A program made the translations under genes and the position numbers. A stretch of 60,000 bases of DNA. Origin: Membranipora membranacea. Lineage: Eukaryota > Bryozoa > Gymnolaemata > Cheilostomatida > Membraniporidae. The notes under the pieces were generated by a model. It did not search any database and was not told the DNA's origin. It saw nothing but the letters and a program-made list of their open reading frames with translations. The stretch spans positions 5,334,001 to 5,394,000 of the forward strand of contig OU612069.1 in assembly GCA_914767715.1 (NCBI GenBank). Reading direction: 5' to 3'. Position 1 is the stretch's first letter; every line of letters begins with the position of its first letter. Shown one piece after another: positions 37,798 through 48,410 of the stretch.

Positions 37798-38736
37798 CCT
37801 AGGGGGGGCAAACCCGTGAAAACACAAATCAAGTATTCAAACATTGAATCGATCATTGACGAGCCGCACTGATCAAGCATGATCAAATGCTGCGAATTTT
37901 GGATGCTTCCTCTGGGAACTCCCTGTTGTCAGCATCTTGAGAACCTATGAGCTTGTATAAATATTTAGAAGTTGTTCAAATGATGTATGATGACCCTGCG
38001 CTTGTCGTTTCTGGTTTAGAACTTGACCACAAACATAATAGAACTCAGCTGTATTTTTATTTTTACTGAGTCTGTTGGAAACATTCTGTAGAGCCCCTTA
38101 CATAGCTACACTCTGTCAACACCGTTGGCGTTCCCACTCAGCCGCTAAATTTGGCAACCACACTTCCCCGCCACTCACGGTTTGCCACGCCGGTTGCAGA
38201 CACGGTAACACAGTACCCAGTTAGTCAATGGACTACACCGGGATTCAAAGTCAAGACCTCTTAAACTTACATGATAAACTTTGTTTTAAAAAAAAGCTAC
38301 CCCTTCTACCCCTACTGATAAGCTAGTGACCGCTTAGAAGGTGCCAGACAAGCTTGAAAACCCTGCATGCGTAGTAAACGCATACATGCCAACACAGCAG
38401 TCCAGATGGAGTTAGAACCAACTAGCCTGCATACTGACCTGAGCACCTTTTGCTGATAAACCAATTAATGGAGCAATTCAAAGGTCAGGAAAACTGGATC
38501 AAACTAAATCTAACTGCAGCAGGACCAATCAACTAACAAAAACGAAAGTGGCTCGCTTGATGAAAAGAGTTACAGGAAAGACCGGGTGCCTTTATCTTCT
38601 TGTGTAGCCTTACCTTATAACTGTTCAGTAGAAACCTCTCCACACGATCTCTCTGATTGGTTCAATCTCTGTATCCAGGTTACATCCTACGGAGCACAGA
38701 CAGGCTTAGACTAACACCTACACCTTTCTCCTGATT
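37798..38736. other. non-coding stretch
   Basis: No supportable gene. It holds degenerate repeats of a 'cactcagccgctaaa' type around 38110-38200, like those at 35.2-36.3 kb. It borders the first unit of the tandem duplication. Confidence 0.4.
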
Positions 38737-39551
38737 TGCCAGTTGCTTATGTAACTTTCTGCATGCAAAAGAACAAGTGAATATGAATGGATGATTGAAA
38801 GTGGTGGTCACAGCTCAGGAGTATATATTCTGTTATATACTCTGCTTCTGGCTGCTATTTTACCCTTAGAGTTCTCCCGATTGTGTAAAAGTGATATCAG
38901 CTAAATTAATTGGCTATGGTAACCGTCGTCGTCAAAATGTGACGTAGGTTTAAATCACAAAGCACCTCATAGGAAATGTACACTTTCAGCATTAACTAAG
39001 AGCTATCCGTTAAGGTTAGCTGAGTAGAATAAGATTGAGCATTGTCAAGCTTGATTTGATGTAAGAATGAGGAAGCATATCATCCCCTAGGCTATGCTAA
39101 CCGATTGATTTGAACTGTAATGAGATCTATGACTCATTAAAACTGATTATAGCAGCCTTACTAATACTGTTGCCTAGAGTTCAGATTTAGATATAAATTC
39201 CTGTGCCAGCATGAATACAAAATTTGGCACACCAACCTTCACTGTTCAATTTTGTCGTACGTGTTGGCATTACGATGAACGAAAACTGTCAAACGCCCAT
39301 GAAATTTGACCTTATCGTCATGGTGTACGTATAATGCACTTCAGAAGCAGTGTAACACTGCCTTGCAAGCGGCAGCAAATCTCATGCATTTATATCAATT
39401 GCTGGGGCCAGTTTTGTGCTGCAATACCAACTAGCTATCGGAGTACTTGAGTGACCTATGTACCACACCAGTCTAGCGTGTAGGCTACATTAATTATTGT
39501 GACAGTATTCTGTATAAAAAAGTATGAGCTTATTGTTCGAACTGCACCACT

Positions 39552-39612
39552 AGCACTGGCACTGGCACTAGCACTAGTACTGGCAATAGCAATAGTGATA
39601 GCAATAGCACTA
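39552..39612. repeat. hexanucleotide array (GCACTG/GCACTA/GCAATA)
   Basis: A degenerate 6-bp periodicity 'gcactggcactggcactagc..' followed by 'gcaatagc..' variants. The paralogous array at 44429-44508 is longer, so it is length-variable. Confidence 0.85.
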
Positions 39613-39919
39613 AGGACATGAACCCAATCTAGACACCAGCTTTCTATTACTCATACACATCCATCTTGTGTAGCAATAGTCCATCTAGACAATATAAATT
39701 GGTGTATAAGTTAAGGTTGTAGCTTGATACATTTTTGAGCACCATGGAGACAAGCACCTTGTAGGGATTTAGTGTATAGGCTCTAGATGTCATGTCATCT
39801 ATTGGGAGAGTGTACAATTGTGGTTATTAATGGTCGAAGAGTAATCATCTATAATCTCCTATGTAAAAAAACAAGGAAGTTATTTTGCTTGCTATCCAAG
39901 CTAGTTGTTATCCGCTGTA

Positions 39920-41652
39920 TCAATGACTATGACATGACACTCCCGCTGTTCCCTGTCCACAGCAATTCAAGCGTGAAAACGAGTGTTTGTCATTTTGGAT
40001 GCTGTGCTCACTTGCTCTGTTTATATAAGATTACAATGTAGAAATGATTTCTTTCTGCAGACATAGCCTTACTTATTTCAGATTTGCCTGAGAATGGTTC
40101 ATGCAATTCTCTTGATTTTTTTTACATGTGTTACCAGAACATATGGGCCACAGTCTAGGCATTTATTCATGTAGTCAGTCAATGGATTTTGCAGATATAT
40201 TTGATTTAGTGGCTAACATTCCTTTGTGAGATGAGTAAGACAAGGTACACACAATACTAGATAGCCCTTACATCAAACAAAGTTTCCTATGACCAACAGT
40301 CATTCTAAGCTGACCAAAGGAAGGTGTCATATTTATGAAATTTGTCATTCACAAGCTGAAAACTAGATAAAAACAGCCCAAAAACAGCCTTCTTTTCTCC
40401 CTCCCCCTCCAACATAATCTTTTTGTGAACCATGAAAATAATCATTGTTACTAATCACCTCAATCAAGATATTTACTTGAGAACATTTGCTCCAATTTAA
40501 GAGGTAAATGTGGCTATAGAGACGGCCCAAAAAGTGTCCAGTTCATAGCGCCATATGGACATGTCTCTTCTATACATATGCTAAGCAAAAATTACCCAAC
40601 CATCTGCATGAATGATGGGGCCTTTATTTTAGATTGAGCTTAGCGTTATAACATGAAAACTCAGGTCCATACTCTAGTACACAACTACATCGGTGAAACT
40701 CCACCCATAATCTCAGCTATCATATAGTTAACCTACCAGGCGTTTAGTGGCTGGCAAAATAGTAAGTGGTAAGATCACCACAGTTGCATTTATATCTCCT
40801 TCCCTTGGTAGTCAAACTATCGTTAGTCATGTTTCCCCTCAAACGCTATGATAAGGCCAATGTCACTTAGTTGATCCTACAGTGTACTTTATAGTTTTTT
40901 ACCAAATCTTGCAATAAGATCCTACGATATCCTCTCGAGTATGATCCATACTAACTCGATACTCAAAAATTTGAATTCATTTTCAAAGAAACTGATCTGT
41001 GCATTGACATAGACTGCACTTATTCAGTAATATTGATAGTCCATGTTTAGATGTGCTGAGTAACTGTGGTGCACAAATGGACAAGATCTGATGCCACAAA
41101 ACAGAAAGCTTCTCCAAGTCACCCACTGCTAACACATTTCAATACTACTCTCTAGGAGGCCGTCAAATTCATTTGGATTTTTTATCACCCTGAAGACTGA
41201 AATAACTAGATAACACATTTATTTACATGGATCTACTTTAAGACATGCAAATACTAGTTTTTGATGTAAAGAGAACTGTTTATCTGAGTAAGTCTTGTGT
41301 GTCAAAACATCTTAAAGTTTGTAAGGATTGCTAAAAAAATCCTCAAAACTCAAAATCACTTGTTAGTAATCATCACATGATTTTGATTTTTACATCATTG
41401 AGATGCCTGAAATGTCTAGATCTAAAATATTTTTATTTGAAATTTCAGTGAAATTTGGAAATACATAATTTTCATGAAAAACAAACAGGCTACCTGTGTA
41501 AATTTTGAATTTCCTATTGAAATTCTATTGAAAGCCACTAATCATAAAGCTCATAATTGAAGCGTAACACTCGTTTTCATGCGGCCGCTTGCCTATTCAA
41601 CTGAAGACCGCAGTTTGATAGGAGTGTCATATCTTAGTATTTATAATCTTTG
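39920..41652. mobile_element. DNA-transposon-like insertion, 1.73 kb, in unit A copy 1
   Basis: Unit A copy 2 (about 44985) has the uninterrupted site 'atccactgtatgatgtgtgg'; copy 1 is split at this point, with a 6-bp repeat GCTGTA on both sides (39914-39919 and 41653-41658). The ends share patchy inverted similarity: both start CAA(T/A)GA(C/T)TAT, then have ATGACACTCC and, deeper in, GAAAACGAGTGTT. No transposase frame is visible, so it is non-autonomous. The superfamily is not assigned. Confidence 0.7.
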
Positions 41653-43116
41653 GCTGTATGATGTGTGGCAATTTTAAAACTCACAGCAACCATACTAAAA
41701 CTGTTGCCTAGAGGTCATACTAATCAATCTAAATTCCTGCGGTATCATGAATATAATAATTGGTACTGCACCCTTCACTGTTCAGTTTCGTGGTCAATGA
41801 TTGTCATAAAGATGAAAATTAACTGTGAAATAACAAGGAAGAATCAACGTAAGTTGATTACTGCAGTAGATGAATGCACTTTAATAATATTTTATCATCA
41901 CTTGTAGACAAACACAAACCAAGGTTGTTTATCTTTGCACTTCCATTGCGAAAGCTTCAAGTCTTCAGTCAGTATGCAAATGTACTTTGGGGGTGATTTC
42001 GTAATGCGTTGTGCCACAAAATTCCTTCCGACCTCGGGAAGTTCCCCATCACATGAGAATGAGGATGTTTTTGCTATATTGGATAACAACGCTGCAGTGC
42101 TGGCTCGTGAAAAACTAACTAACCTGCAATCTCATCTTTTGTTTGCTAGATTATGTAAAATTCAGTGCCGATAATGGTTATTGAGGTTGGCAGAGCCTTC
42201 GGCCATTCATGTTGTGTGATAATGCCACTCCGATGAAAAGCAGTCGAATCAAGATTATATTGGTCCGTATGGGTATAAATATTAATAAGCTCTGCTATGG
42301 GTATTTGAATATTCCTGTTATAATGTAGAGTGACCACTGTCCTGGTGACAGCATTGATAAGATAAGCTTACCTTGTATCTGTAGTCAGAAGACAGAAATG
42401 AAGGTGATCCACGTAATCCTCTCTGTCTCTACCAGTAATATAAGTCTGTATCAGTGGTCAACATCCTATGATTTCTGATTTTCAGTACTACCAGTCTACA
42501 CAGGGTATCCAGATTTGAGAAGTTAATATTTGTTTTCTAGTGATGTAGATGGCTTGATTCTATATGATATAAACACAGAGTAACAATAATATCCTTCATC
42601 TGGCCTTGAGTTGTTGCTATACAATGGCAGGCGGTGCAGATATTAACACCGCATTGTGTCTCTAATTCATCATCCCTGGTGACCTCTGAATTGCCCAATA
42701 TGATGAGATATGAATGAGCAAGCGCATACCAAGGGGCGTAAAGAAGTTACAAACCTCCCCTTGTTTGCAAACAGTTCGTGATGAGTTTAATATGTCTATG
42801 TATGATAGTGTAATTCTCTATAGTGCATTGACAAGGACTGCTCTATCAAGTATTGTCTCATTCAATATGTTGTACGATGAGTGCAACCAGTAATCTGTAC
42901 TGATGTTTTGTTTTATATTACTACACCTGCTACTTGTATTACTAGCCAAAATATTTTTGACTGATATTTATCAAATATTGATTTGCCAGTTGCTTATGTA
43001 ACTTTCTGCATGCAGAAGAACAAGTGGATATGAATGGATGATTGATGGTGGTGGTCACAGCTAAGGAGTATATAGTCTGTTATATACTCTGCTTCTGGCT
43101 GCTATTTTACCCTTAA

Positions 43117-43743
43117 AGACTTTGTTTGAGGCTGCTCTTTTGTATCACATCTTATTCTCCATATTTTATTCTATCATGTGAGCGATTTTCAGCTTTATAA
43201 TCCAAATATTGAGGAAGTTATGGCCTCTCAAACTTTGAAGGTGACGGCAATTTATCGGCAGTAAGAATCAGCCAGCAATCCCTAGGGTACGTCACTAATA
43301 TTGATGATCAAAATGTTCAAATCTGTAACGGTCTCGAACCCAGGTCCAAATGGCTTTGCAGGCGACGCCGCTAATACTGATCTATATTGTCTACTGGCTA
43401 ACCTAGTTGGTCCAAGTGGCGTGATGGTAGTGTCGTTGCCTATAGGTATTGGGACCCGGGTTCGATTCCCACCCAGGTCTGAATTTTGATCATCATCTTA
43501 TCTGTGTGATTATTAGTGTATTAACTAATAACTCATAATGTCTATGCCACATGTCTATGGTTGTGACATACCCCAGGGGAAACATCCGCTTATTCCCAAT
43601 GCCGATTGAAGGCAATCACCCTGGAAGTTTGAGAGGCCATAACTTCCTCAATATTTGGATTCTAAAGCTGAAAATCGCTCACATGATAGAATAAAATATG
43701 GATAATAAGATGTGATACAAAAGAGCAGCCTCAAACAAAGTCT
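43117..43743. mobile_element. non-autonomous TTAA-type (piggyBac-like) element, 119-bp inverted repeats
   Basis: TTAA flanks both ends (43113-43116 and 43744-43747). The terminal repeats 43117-43235 and 43625-43743 are near-perfect reverse complements (about two mismatches), starting AGACTTTGTTTGAGG. The paralogous position at about 38866 lacks it. The TTAA duplication points to piggyBac-type transposition, and a piggyBac-like gene remnant occurs at 4.7-6.1 kb; that link is inferred, since the ends of that remnant were not found. The interior holds a tRNA-like segment. Confidence 0.85.
43409..43482 (+). tRNA. tRNA-like segment inside the TTAA-type element
   Basis: It has an A-box-like TGGCGTGATGG and, 35-40 nt later, a perfect B-box GGTTCGATTCC in a T-loop context. 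The acceptor pairs at only about four of seven positions and the D stem is poor, so it is a decayed tRNA or tRNA-derived head. It could still act as an internal Pol III promoter. Confidence 0.45.
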
Positions 43744-44428
43744 TTAAAGTAAGTTCTCCCGATTGTGTAAAAGTGATATCAGCTAAATTAATTGGCTATG
43801 GTAACCGTTGTCGTCAAAATGTGACATAGGTTTAAATCACAAAGCGACTCATAGGAAATTTACACTTTCACCGTTTCCTAAGAACTATCCATTAAGGTTA
43901 GCTGAGTAGAATAAGATTGAGCATTGTCAAGCTTGATTTTATGTAGGAATGAGGAAGCATATCATCCGCTAGGCTAGGCTAACCGATTGATATGAAATGT
44001 AATGAGATCTATGACTCATTAAAACTGATTACAGCAACCTTACTAATACTGTCGCCTAGAGCTCAGTTTTAGATATAAATTCCTGTGCCAGCATGAATAC
44101 AAAATTTGGCACACCAACCTTCACTGTTTAATTTTGTCCTACGTGTTGGCATTACGATGAAAGAAAACTGTCAAACGCCTATGAAATTTGACCTTATCGA
44201 CATGGTGTGCGTATAATGCACTTCAAAAGCACTGTAACACCGCCTTGCAAGCGGCAGCAAATCTCAAGCGTTTATATCAAGTGCTGGGGCCAGTTTTGTG
44301 CTGCAATACCAACTAGCTATCGGAGTACTTGAGTGACCTCTGTACCACACCAGTCTAGCGTGTAGGCTACATTATTGTGACAGTATTCTGTATAAAAAAG
44401 TATGAGCTTGTTGTTCGAACTGCACCAC

Positions 44429-44508
44429 TAGCACTGGCACTGGCCCTGGCCCTGGCACTGGCACTAGCACTAGTACTGGCAATAGCAATAGCGATAGCAA
44501 TAGCAATA
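44429..44508. repeat. expanded hexanucleotide array, copy 2
   Basis: Same array as at 39552-39612 but with extra 'ggccctggccctggcactgg' units, showing expansion after the duplication. Confidence 0.85.
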
Positions 44509-46759
44509 AGGACATGAACCCAATCTAGACACCAGCTTTCTATTACTCATACAAATCCATCTTTGTGTAGCAATAGGCCATCTAGACAATATAAATTGGT
44601 GTTTCAGTTAAGGTTGTAGCTTGATACATTTTTGAGCACCATCGAGACAAGCACAATGTAGGGTTATAGTGTTATAGGCTCTAGATGTCATGCCATCTAT
44701 TGGGACAGCGTACTATTCGTACTACTTTTGCATGAAGGTAATAGTGGAGCAATATCGTAATATCAAGCACCACAAAATAGGAATGAGGATGAAAACACTG
44801 TGCAACAATTCTCTCCTCAAAACCGTTTCACTGCAACCCTGCGTATGTGGTGGCCTATACAACATTTCCAATTGGTGTCAATTGTATTTATTAATTGTGG
44901 AAGAGTAATCATATATGATCTCCTATGTAAAAATAACAAGGAAGTTATTTTGCTTGCTATCCAAGCTAGTTGTTATCCACTGTATGATGTGTGGCTATTT
45001 CTAAACTCACAGCAACAATACTAAAACTGTTGCCTGGAGGTCATACTAATCAATCTAAACTCCTGCGGGTATCATGAATAAAATAATTGGCACTGCACCC
45101 TTCACTGTTCAGTTTCGTGGTCAATGATTATCATGAAGATGAAAATTGACTGTGAAATAACAGGGAAGAATCAACGTAAGTTGATTACTGCAGTAGATGA
45201 ATGCACTTTAATAATATTTTATTATCAGTTGTCAACAAACACAAACCAAGGATGTTTTTCTTTGCACTTCCATTGCGAAAGCTTCAAGTCTTCCGTCAGT
45301 ATGCAAATGTACTTTGGGGGTGATTTCGTAATGCGTTGTGCCACAAAATTCCTTCCGACCTCGGGAAGTTCCCCATCAAGTGAGAATGAGGATGTTTTTG
45401 CTATATTGGATAACAACGCTGCAGTGCTGGCTCGTGAAAAACTAACTAACTAACTTGCAATCTCATCTTTGGTCTGCTAGATTATGTAAAATTCAGTGCC
45501 GATAATGGTTATTGAGGTTGGCAGAGCCTTCGGCCATTCATGTTGTGTGATAATGCCACTCCGATGAAAAGCAGTCGATTCAAGATTATATTGGTCTGTA
45601 TGAGTATAAATATTAAAAAGCTCTGCTATGGGTCTTTGAATATTCCTGTTATAATGTAGAGTGACCACTGTCCTGGTGACAGCATTGATAAGATAAGCTT
45701 ACCTTGTATATGTAGTCAGCAGACAGAAATGAAGGTGATCCACGTAATCCTCTCTGTCTCTACCAGTAATATAAGTCTGTAGCAGTGGTCACCATCCTAT
45801 GATTTCTGATTTTCCAGTACTACCAGTACATGTCTACACAGGGTATCCAGCTTTGAGAAGTTAATATTTGTTTTCTAGTGATGTAGATGGCTTGATTCTA
45901 TATGATATAAACACAGAGTAACAGTAAATATCCTTCCTCTGGCCTTGACTTGTTGTTATACAATGGCAGGCGGTGCATTGTGTCTCTAATTCATCATCTC
46001 TGGCAACCTTTCAATTGCGCAATATGATGAGATATTAATGAACAAGCGCATAACCAAGTTCATGATGAGACTAATGTGTCTATGTTTGATTGTGTATAAT
46101 TTTCTATTGTGCATTGACAAGGACTGCTCTATCAAGTATTGTCTCATTCAATGTGTTGAACGGTGGGTGAAACCAGTAATCTGTACTGATGCTTTATTTT
46201 ATATTACTACACCTGCTGCTTGTATCACTAGCCAAAACATTTGTGACAGACGTTAATCAAACATTGATACTGATATCAGTTTACATCGAAATCAGTCATG
46301 GAATAGCGACCCTACTGGATCTGAGCCAAACTATGTTAGCTGTTGTATAACAGAAGTCCCAAAGAGGATATTTTGGCTGTTAATTCAAAGCTATGGATAT
46401 TATTCAATTGATACACTATGACAAACTTGTCTCAAAGGTGTAGTGGGGGGGAGGACAAGTTAAGTTAGTTGGATTAAACAGGAAGTGAGTTTCAACCATA
46501 AGGCTAGTTTCGGGAGGGCTGGTAGTAGCATTGGCAAAGTGGTTGATAAAGAAATGCTACTACCAGCTCTCCGGACACCGTTCAAGCTGATGTTATGTTC
46601 ATGTGTTGTGCTTGATTTGCTGTCAGTATATTGTTTGAGTTAGCGATCTAACACCCAGGCTCAGCTCAGGTACCCTGTGTCAGGGTGGTTACCCTGTAAA
46701 CTCCTCCCACATTGTAAGGCAAAGGATATGGTTAAGTATGTCTAGGGCTACACATCCTT

Positions 46760-47025
46760 CACTGTGCAAAATCAGTTCCTATTCAGAGCTTATTCCATGC
46801 GGATAATCATTGTATAAATAGATGAAGTTATACCTACATTGTATAATTACAATTGAATTGAATACGTTGTCTACTTATACCATACATTGAATAATTATAG
46901 TTGCATAATTTTCCCATGAATGTGACATAATCATTGTATAAAGTGGAATAATGAAGGTATAAACATGATTATTCAGACTTATGCCCAGTGTATAATCATT
47001 GAATAGGAACTGATTTTGCACAGTG
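46760..47025. mobile_element. MITE with CACTG ends and 3-bp target duplication
   Basis: Perfect 26-bp inverted repeats begin CACTGTGCAAAATCAGTTCC. CTT flanks both sides, and unit B copy 3 has the empty site 'acatccttgccattgc' at about 49307. CACTG-type ends with a short duplication fit the CMC (EnSpm/Chapaev) group. The interior is AT-rich with repeated 'ataatcattgtataa' and is non-coding. Confidence 0.85.
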
Positions 47026-47283
47026 CTTGCCATTGCAAACCTTCCATCATGTAACTAGAAACAAACGATGTTAGAATAGGTTTGGATTTGGTATTTTTTG
47101 CGGTGACAGAGTTGTAATATAACGCCTTTATAATGGTAATATTTTATTTTCTTGTCAAAATCACAGGAGACGGCAGGTTAATGCATATTTCAAGAGAACT
47201 CAAACGCTAGCTATTGCTAATGGTAATCATATCATTAGGAAAGTCACTATTGGGAAGGATGGGGAGGCAGGGTGGCAATTGTA

Positions 47284-47424
47284 ATGTTATTTGAGACCGG
47301 TTTTAGAGGTGGAAGGCTGGCTAAACAGATAAAAACTCATTTTGTGTGTGGATGGTGTGACGGCGAGATGGAGCACTCTGTTAGCACGCTTGCCGCTCAC
47401 TGCCAACGGTCGGTGCGACAGTAG
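47284..47424 (+). pseudogene. BED-like zinc-finger fragment, copy 1
   Basis: This 46-codon frame contains VCGWCDGEMEHSVSTLAAHC, a C-x2-C-x(n)-H-C spacing as in BED fingers of hAT-type proteins. It stops at 47422-47424, while the copy at 49561 stays open longer. No transposase core follows. The assignment rests on cysteine and histidine spacing alone. Confidence 0.3.
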
Positions 47425-48144
47425 ATTTTAGTTTTGAGCCCTGTTAGGAGGTATTTTCAGGTCGATTGTTCTATATCAGCTCCCTGTAATCTCGGTGTCT
47501 CTCTCCTGACTCGATGCATGTTGATGAGGTGTAGAATACTTACAGAAATGAGATTAGCTGGCCGTTTCTATGTAATGCAACTGATTAGATGTCATGATGA
47601 TCTGATAGCTCTGTTTTCATATAAGTAATACAATACCAAATACATCAAGGTCGACCTGTAAGATGTTGGTTAAGTCTTTTTCTTCAGCCCGACATACCAA
47701 CTGGAATGCAGAGCAAACAGAATATACTTTTATTTGGCCATTGATGGTATTTCCAACTGAACTGAAATATATAATTATTCTAATTTATCTTCCTAATTTG
47801 GTAAACCACTTTATGTGAGGTGATGTACGCTGTAAGTTGATGATTTCAATGGAATAGAAAGCAGGTGAAGAATCAAGGGCAATGCCTCAGGCGGAGGACA
47901 CCTTCATTTAGATTGTTGTCGAATGTTTCTAAATTTATTTTTTTCATAGTTACAAATTAGAGAGAGTGTTGTTGGCTGTGACAAAATAGTGGCTATCTAA
48001 AACACCACCCAATGATGCACTACAGGCCTAAATAAAACCATATAATAAATAAAGTATGTCTATTGGTAATGGTAAGTGGTAAGTGGAGGACAGGAAACTT
48101 CAGTGTATAACATTTACATAGAATTGTGAAGGTCATGACGTCAT

Positions 48145-48401
48145 TCAAGCTCCACCAAACTTGATATCCCAAACAGTATGGGGCAAGAGGTAAGCAGATT
48201 CCTGTCTTGTCACAATTGGGTGATTGCAGACTGGATCAGTCTCATCGTTACTGTGAGTATAACGCAATATTGGAGCATCCAGATATCTGGCCTTCAATTT
48301 TTTAGTTGTAGCCCCGTGCTCAAAAAGAGGAAGTCCGAAAAGAAACTGTGATATATTTGGGTTTGATGGATTTCTCCGTTGAGTTAAAAAGATAATTTGC
48401 C
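48145..48401 (-). other. open coding-like segment, decayed in the next copy
   Basis: The minus strand is open for about 85 codons, including QRRNPSNPNISQFLFGLPLF and TDPVCNHPIVTRQESAYLLP, ending WDIKFGGA-stop. The paralogue at 50420-50690 has small indels that break the frame. The composition looks protein-like, but I do not recognise it and see no clear splice acceptor. It may be a fragment of a gene or transposon caught in the duplication. Confidence 0.25.
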
Positions 48402-48410
48402 CAATATATC

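Larger units (their letters stand above)
38737..42977. repeat. tandem duplication, unit A copy 1 plus the start of unit B
   Basis: It starts 'tgatttgccagttgcttatg', which recurs at 42979. Similarity continues through 'gttctcccgattgtgtaaaa' (38869 and 43753), a hexanucleotide array (39550 and 44430) and 'ggcaggcggtgcag' (42625). This copy contains the 1.73-kb insertion at 39920-41652. Copies 1 and 2 differ by point changes and indels only. No exon can be assigned; frames open in both copies near 41935-42174 and 45270-45450 are open on both strands and not recognised. Confidence 0.85.
42978..45929. repeat. tandem duplication, unit A copy 2
   Basis: Collinear with 38737-42590, but without the 1.73-kb insertion, with a 627-bp TTAA-type element (43117-43743), and with about 150 bp around 44715-44880 that copy 1 lacks. 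The highly conserved segment around 45230-45450 has a 109-codon plus-strand frame and a 63-codon minus-strand frame. Both are preserved because the copies are young, so they are weak evidence for a gene. Confidence 0.85.
45930..48410. repeat. tandem duplication, unit B copy 2
   Basis: It starts near 'tccttcctctggccttgac', which recurs at 42595 and 48411. It is collinear with 48411-50690 except for a 266-bp MITE (46760-47025) and small indels, including loss of about 37 bp near 46055. The junction at about 48400 joins 'aaaaagataatttg' directly to the start of the next unit. Confidence 0.85.

Noticed and set aside
42146-42337. 63-codon minus-strand frame conserved at 45477-45668
   Set aside because: Conservation follows from the young duplication; there is no motif or splice evidence.
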